A stretch of DNA of 64,000 bases from Pantoea sp. 1.19 (GTDB lineage Bacteria; Pseudomonadota; Gammaproteobacteria; Enterobacterales; Enterobacteriaceae). The translations under genes were made by a program, and so were the position numbers. Positions 63,186 to 64,000 of this stretch are shown in pieces. The stretch covers positions 275,619 to 339,618 of the forward strand of contig NZ_MRBS01000004.1 of NCBI RefSeq assembly GCF_001922585.1. The letters run 5' to 3'. Position 1 is the stretch's first letter. Each line of letters starts with the position of its first letter. The notes under the pieces are model-generated. The model did no database searches. It was not told the origin of the DNA and saw only the letters and a list, made by a program, of their open reading frames with translations.

Positions 63186-64000
63186 GATTTATTGCTCCCT
63201 GCTGATGAGTTACCGGTCCCTAGTATTTCAATATTTATTTTACCCGGCATTGAAGTGTAAATAGGCATTGTTTTGCCATTTTCATCAGATATACCTGAAA
63301 ATACCTGGCCCTCGGCTGTAGTAACCTTGTATTCAGTCTTAGGAATGACGTTCCCACTATCATCATTGAGAGCATAAACACCTCCATAACCTTTTGGGAA
63401 TTCATGTGGAGGTGAACTTACGGTTGCTGGCCCCATTTTCTGAACATTGGCACATTTCAACAGGATATTACCTTCACAGCCCAGAATAATATCTTTACCC
63501 TGCAACTGGATGAACGAACCGTCCAGGTTTTTCAGCACAACATCTGTTGCAGCCGTAATTTCAACCCGACCTTCCGTACTGGTTACGGTCACGTCCTTTT
63601 TGGCTATCGCATCAAGCGCATCATCCTGCGCCTGGATTTCAACTTTTCCCTTTGCGGCAAACAGTTTCATTCCGGCCTTTCTGGCCAGCATGCTCACCGC
63701 TCCTCCCGCCGCCACGGTAAAACGCTTAAGCGCGCTGATGTCAGTATTTTGTTGTGACATAATCCCAACGCTGGCACTACCCGACGCCATGCGAACCGCC
63801 TGTGGGCTGGTGATGCTCACGCCTTCAGGTGCATTCAACACCATTCCTGGCTGTACCAGATCTTTGAGGGCATCAGTCAACTTCACCTGGCTTTGAATAT
63901 CGGCGGGTAGCGCCTGCGCCGTTTCTGCAGCATCAGACAAACTTCTGGCAATGCTCAGGGCATTTTCCAGTTGAGATATCGCCTCCCGCATGGACAACAT
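63182..64000 (-). CDS. vgrG: VgrG (TssI) spike, C-terminal part, cut by the window edge
   Basis: At least 272 residues remain in the window; the gene continues to the right. It includes the DUF2345-like needle with repeats (FAAKGKVEIQAQDDALDAI, GRVEITAATDVVLKNLDG) and a C-terminal extension from about YGGVYALNDDSGNVIPKTEY to PGKINIEILG that looks transthyretin-like. In enteroaggregative E. coli a VgrG TTR extension binds Tle1, so this VgrG is probably the carrier of the lipase encoded next. Confidence 0.88.
   Translation of the reverse strand: MLSMREAISQLENALSIARSLSDAAETAQALPADIQSQVKLTDALKDLVQPGMVLNAPEGVSITSPQAVRMASGSASVGIMSQQNTDISALKRFTVAAGGAVSMLARKAGMKLFAAKGKVEIQAQDDALDAIAKKDVTVTSTEGRVEITAATDVVLKNLDGSFIQLQGKDIILGCEGNILLKCANVQKMGPATVSSPPHEFPKGYGGVYALNDDSGNVIPKTEYKVTTAEGQVFSGISDENGKTMPIYTSMPGKINIEILGTGNSSAGSNKS

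Overview
The window is chromosomal DNA from a gamma-proteobacterium of the order Enterobacterales. The left 11 kb has the conserved gene neighbourhood of E. coli around map position 0/100 min, in opposite orientation: thrC-thrB-thrA-thrL, lasT, arcA, creA, rob, gpmB, yjjX, trpR, slt. The creBCD genes are absent between creA and arcA. This, the high GC of the backbone and the accessory gene set suggest an Erwiniaceae-like genus (Pantoea, Mixta, Erwinia), but the genus is an inference.

From 11 to 28.8 kb, a deoR homologue and a GNAT gene lead into two independent chaperone-usher fimbrial operons, both on the minus strand. Operon 1 (12.4-19.5 kb) runs major pilin, usher, chaperone, three minor pilins, two-domain tip adhesin. 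Operon 2 (23.0-27.9 kb) runs major pilin, chaperone, usher, adhesin. Each lies next to a gene for a small LuxR-type HTH protein, and the two proteins look like relatives. Between the operons lie a membrane-anchored ToxR/CadC/MarT-like regulator, an overlapping FidL-like gene and a very short pilin-like gene.

From 28.8 to 43.3 kb the content is metabolic and sensory: a decayed patch with a truncated dehydrogenase and a 125-bp tandem repeat; a GIY-YIG gene; a beta carbonic anhydrase; and a tightly packed operon ROK glucokinase - 6-phosphogluconate dehydrogenase - zwf - GH15 glucoamylase. The last looks like a self-contained route from intracellular alpha-glucan to NADPH and pentose phosphate. 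Then come yfdX, an outer-membrane barrel gene, a secreted HbpS/GlcG-like gene and a FixL/FixJ-type two-component pair, all but yfdX on the minus strand.

From 43.7 to 46.3 kb is a graveyard: a truncated hsdM, a 768-bp IS1 without target-site duplication, a truncated T6SS accessory gene, a broken vgrG, an IS3-family remnant and a 110-bp second copy of the sensor-kinase gene. From 46.3 kb to the right edge is part of a type VI secretion locus, all minus strand. In transcription order: vgrG (partial, with a C-terminal extension), a Tle1-type phospholipase (DUF2235), a DUF2931 lipoprotein, a Sel1-repeat protein, PAAR, a membrane protein, tssM, tssA, a lipoprotein, a scrambled stretch holding two extra copies of the tssF 5' end, then tssF, tssG, tssJ, tssE, an unknown gene and vasL. 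The core genes tssB, tssC, tssK, tssL, hcp and clpV are not in the window. I found no rRNA, tRNA or CRISPR array.
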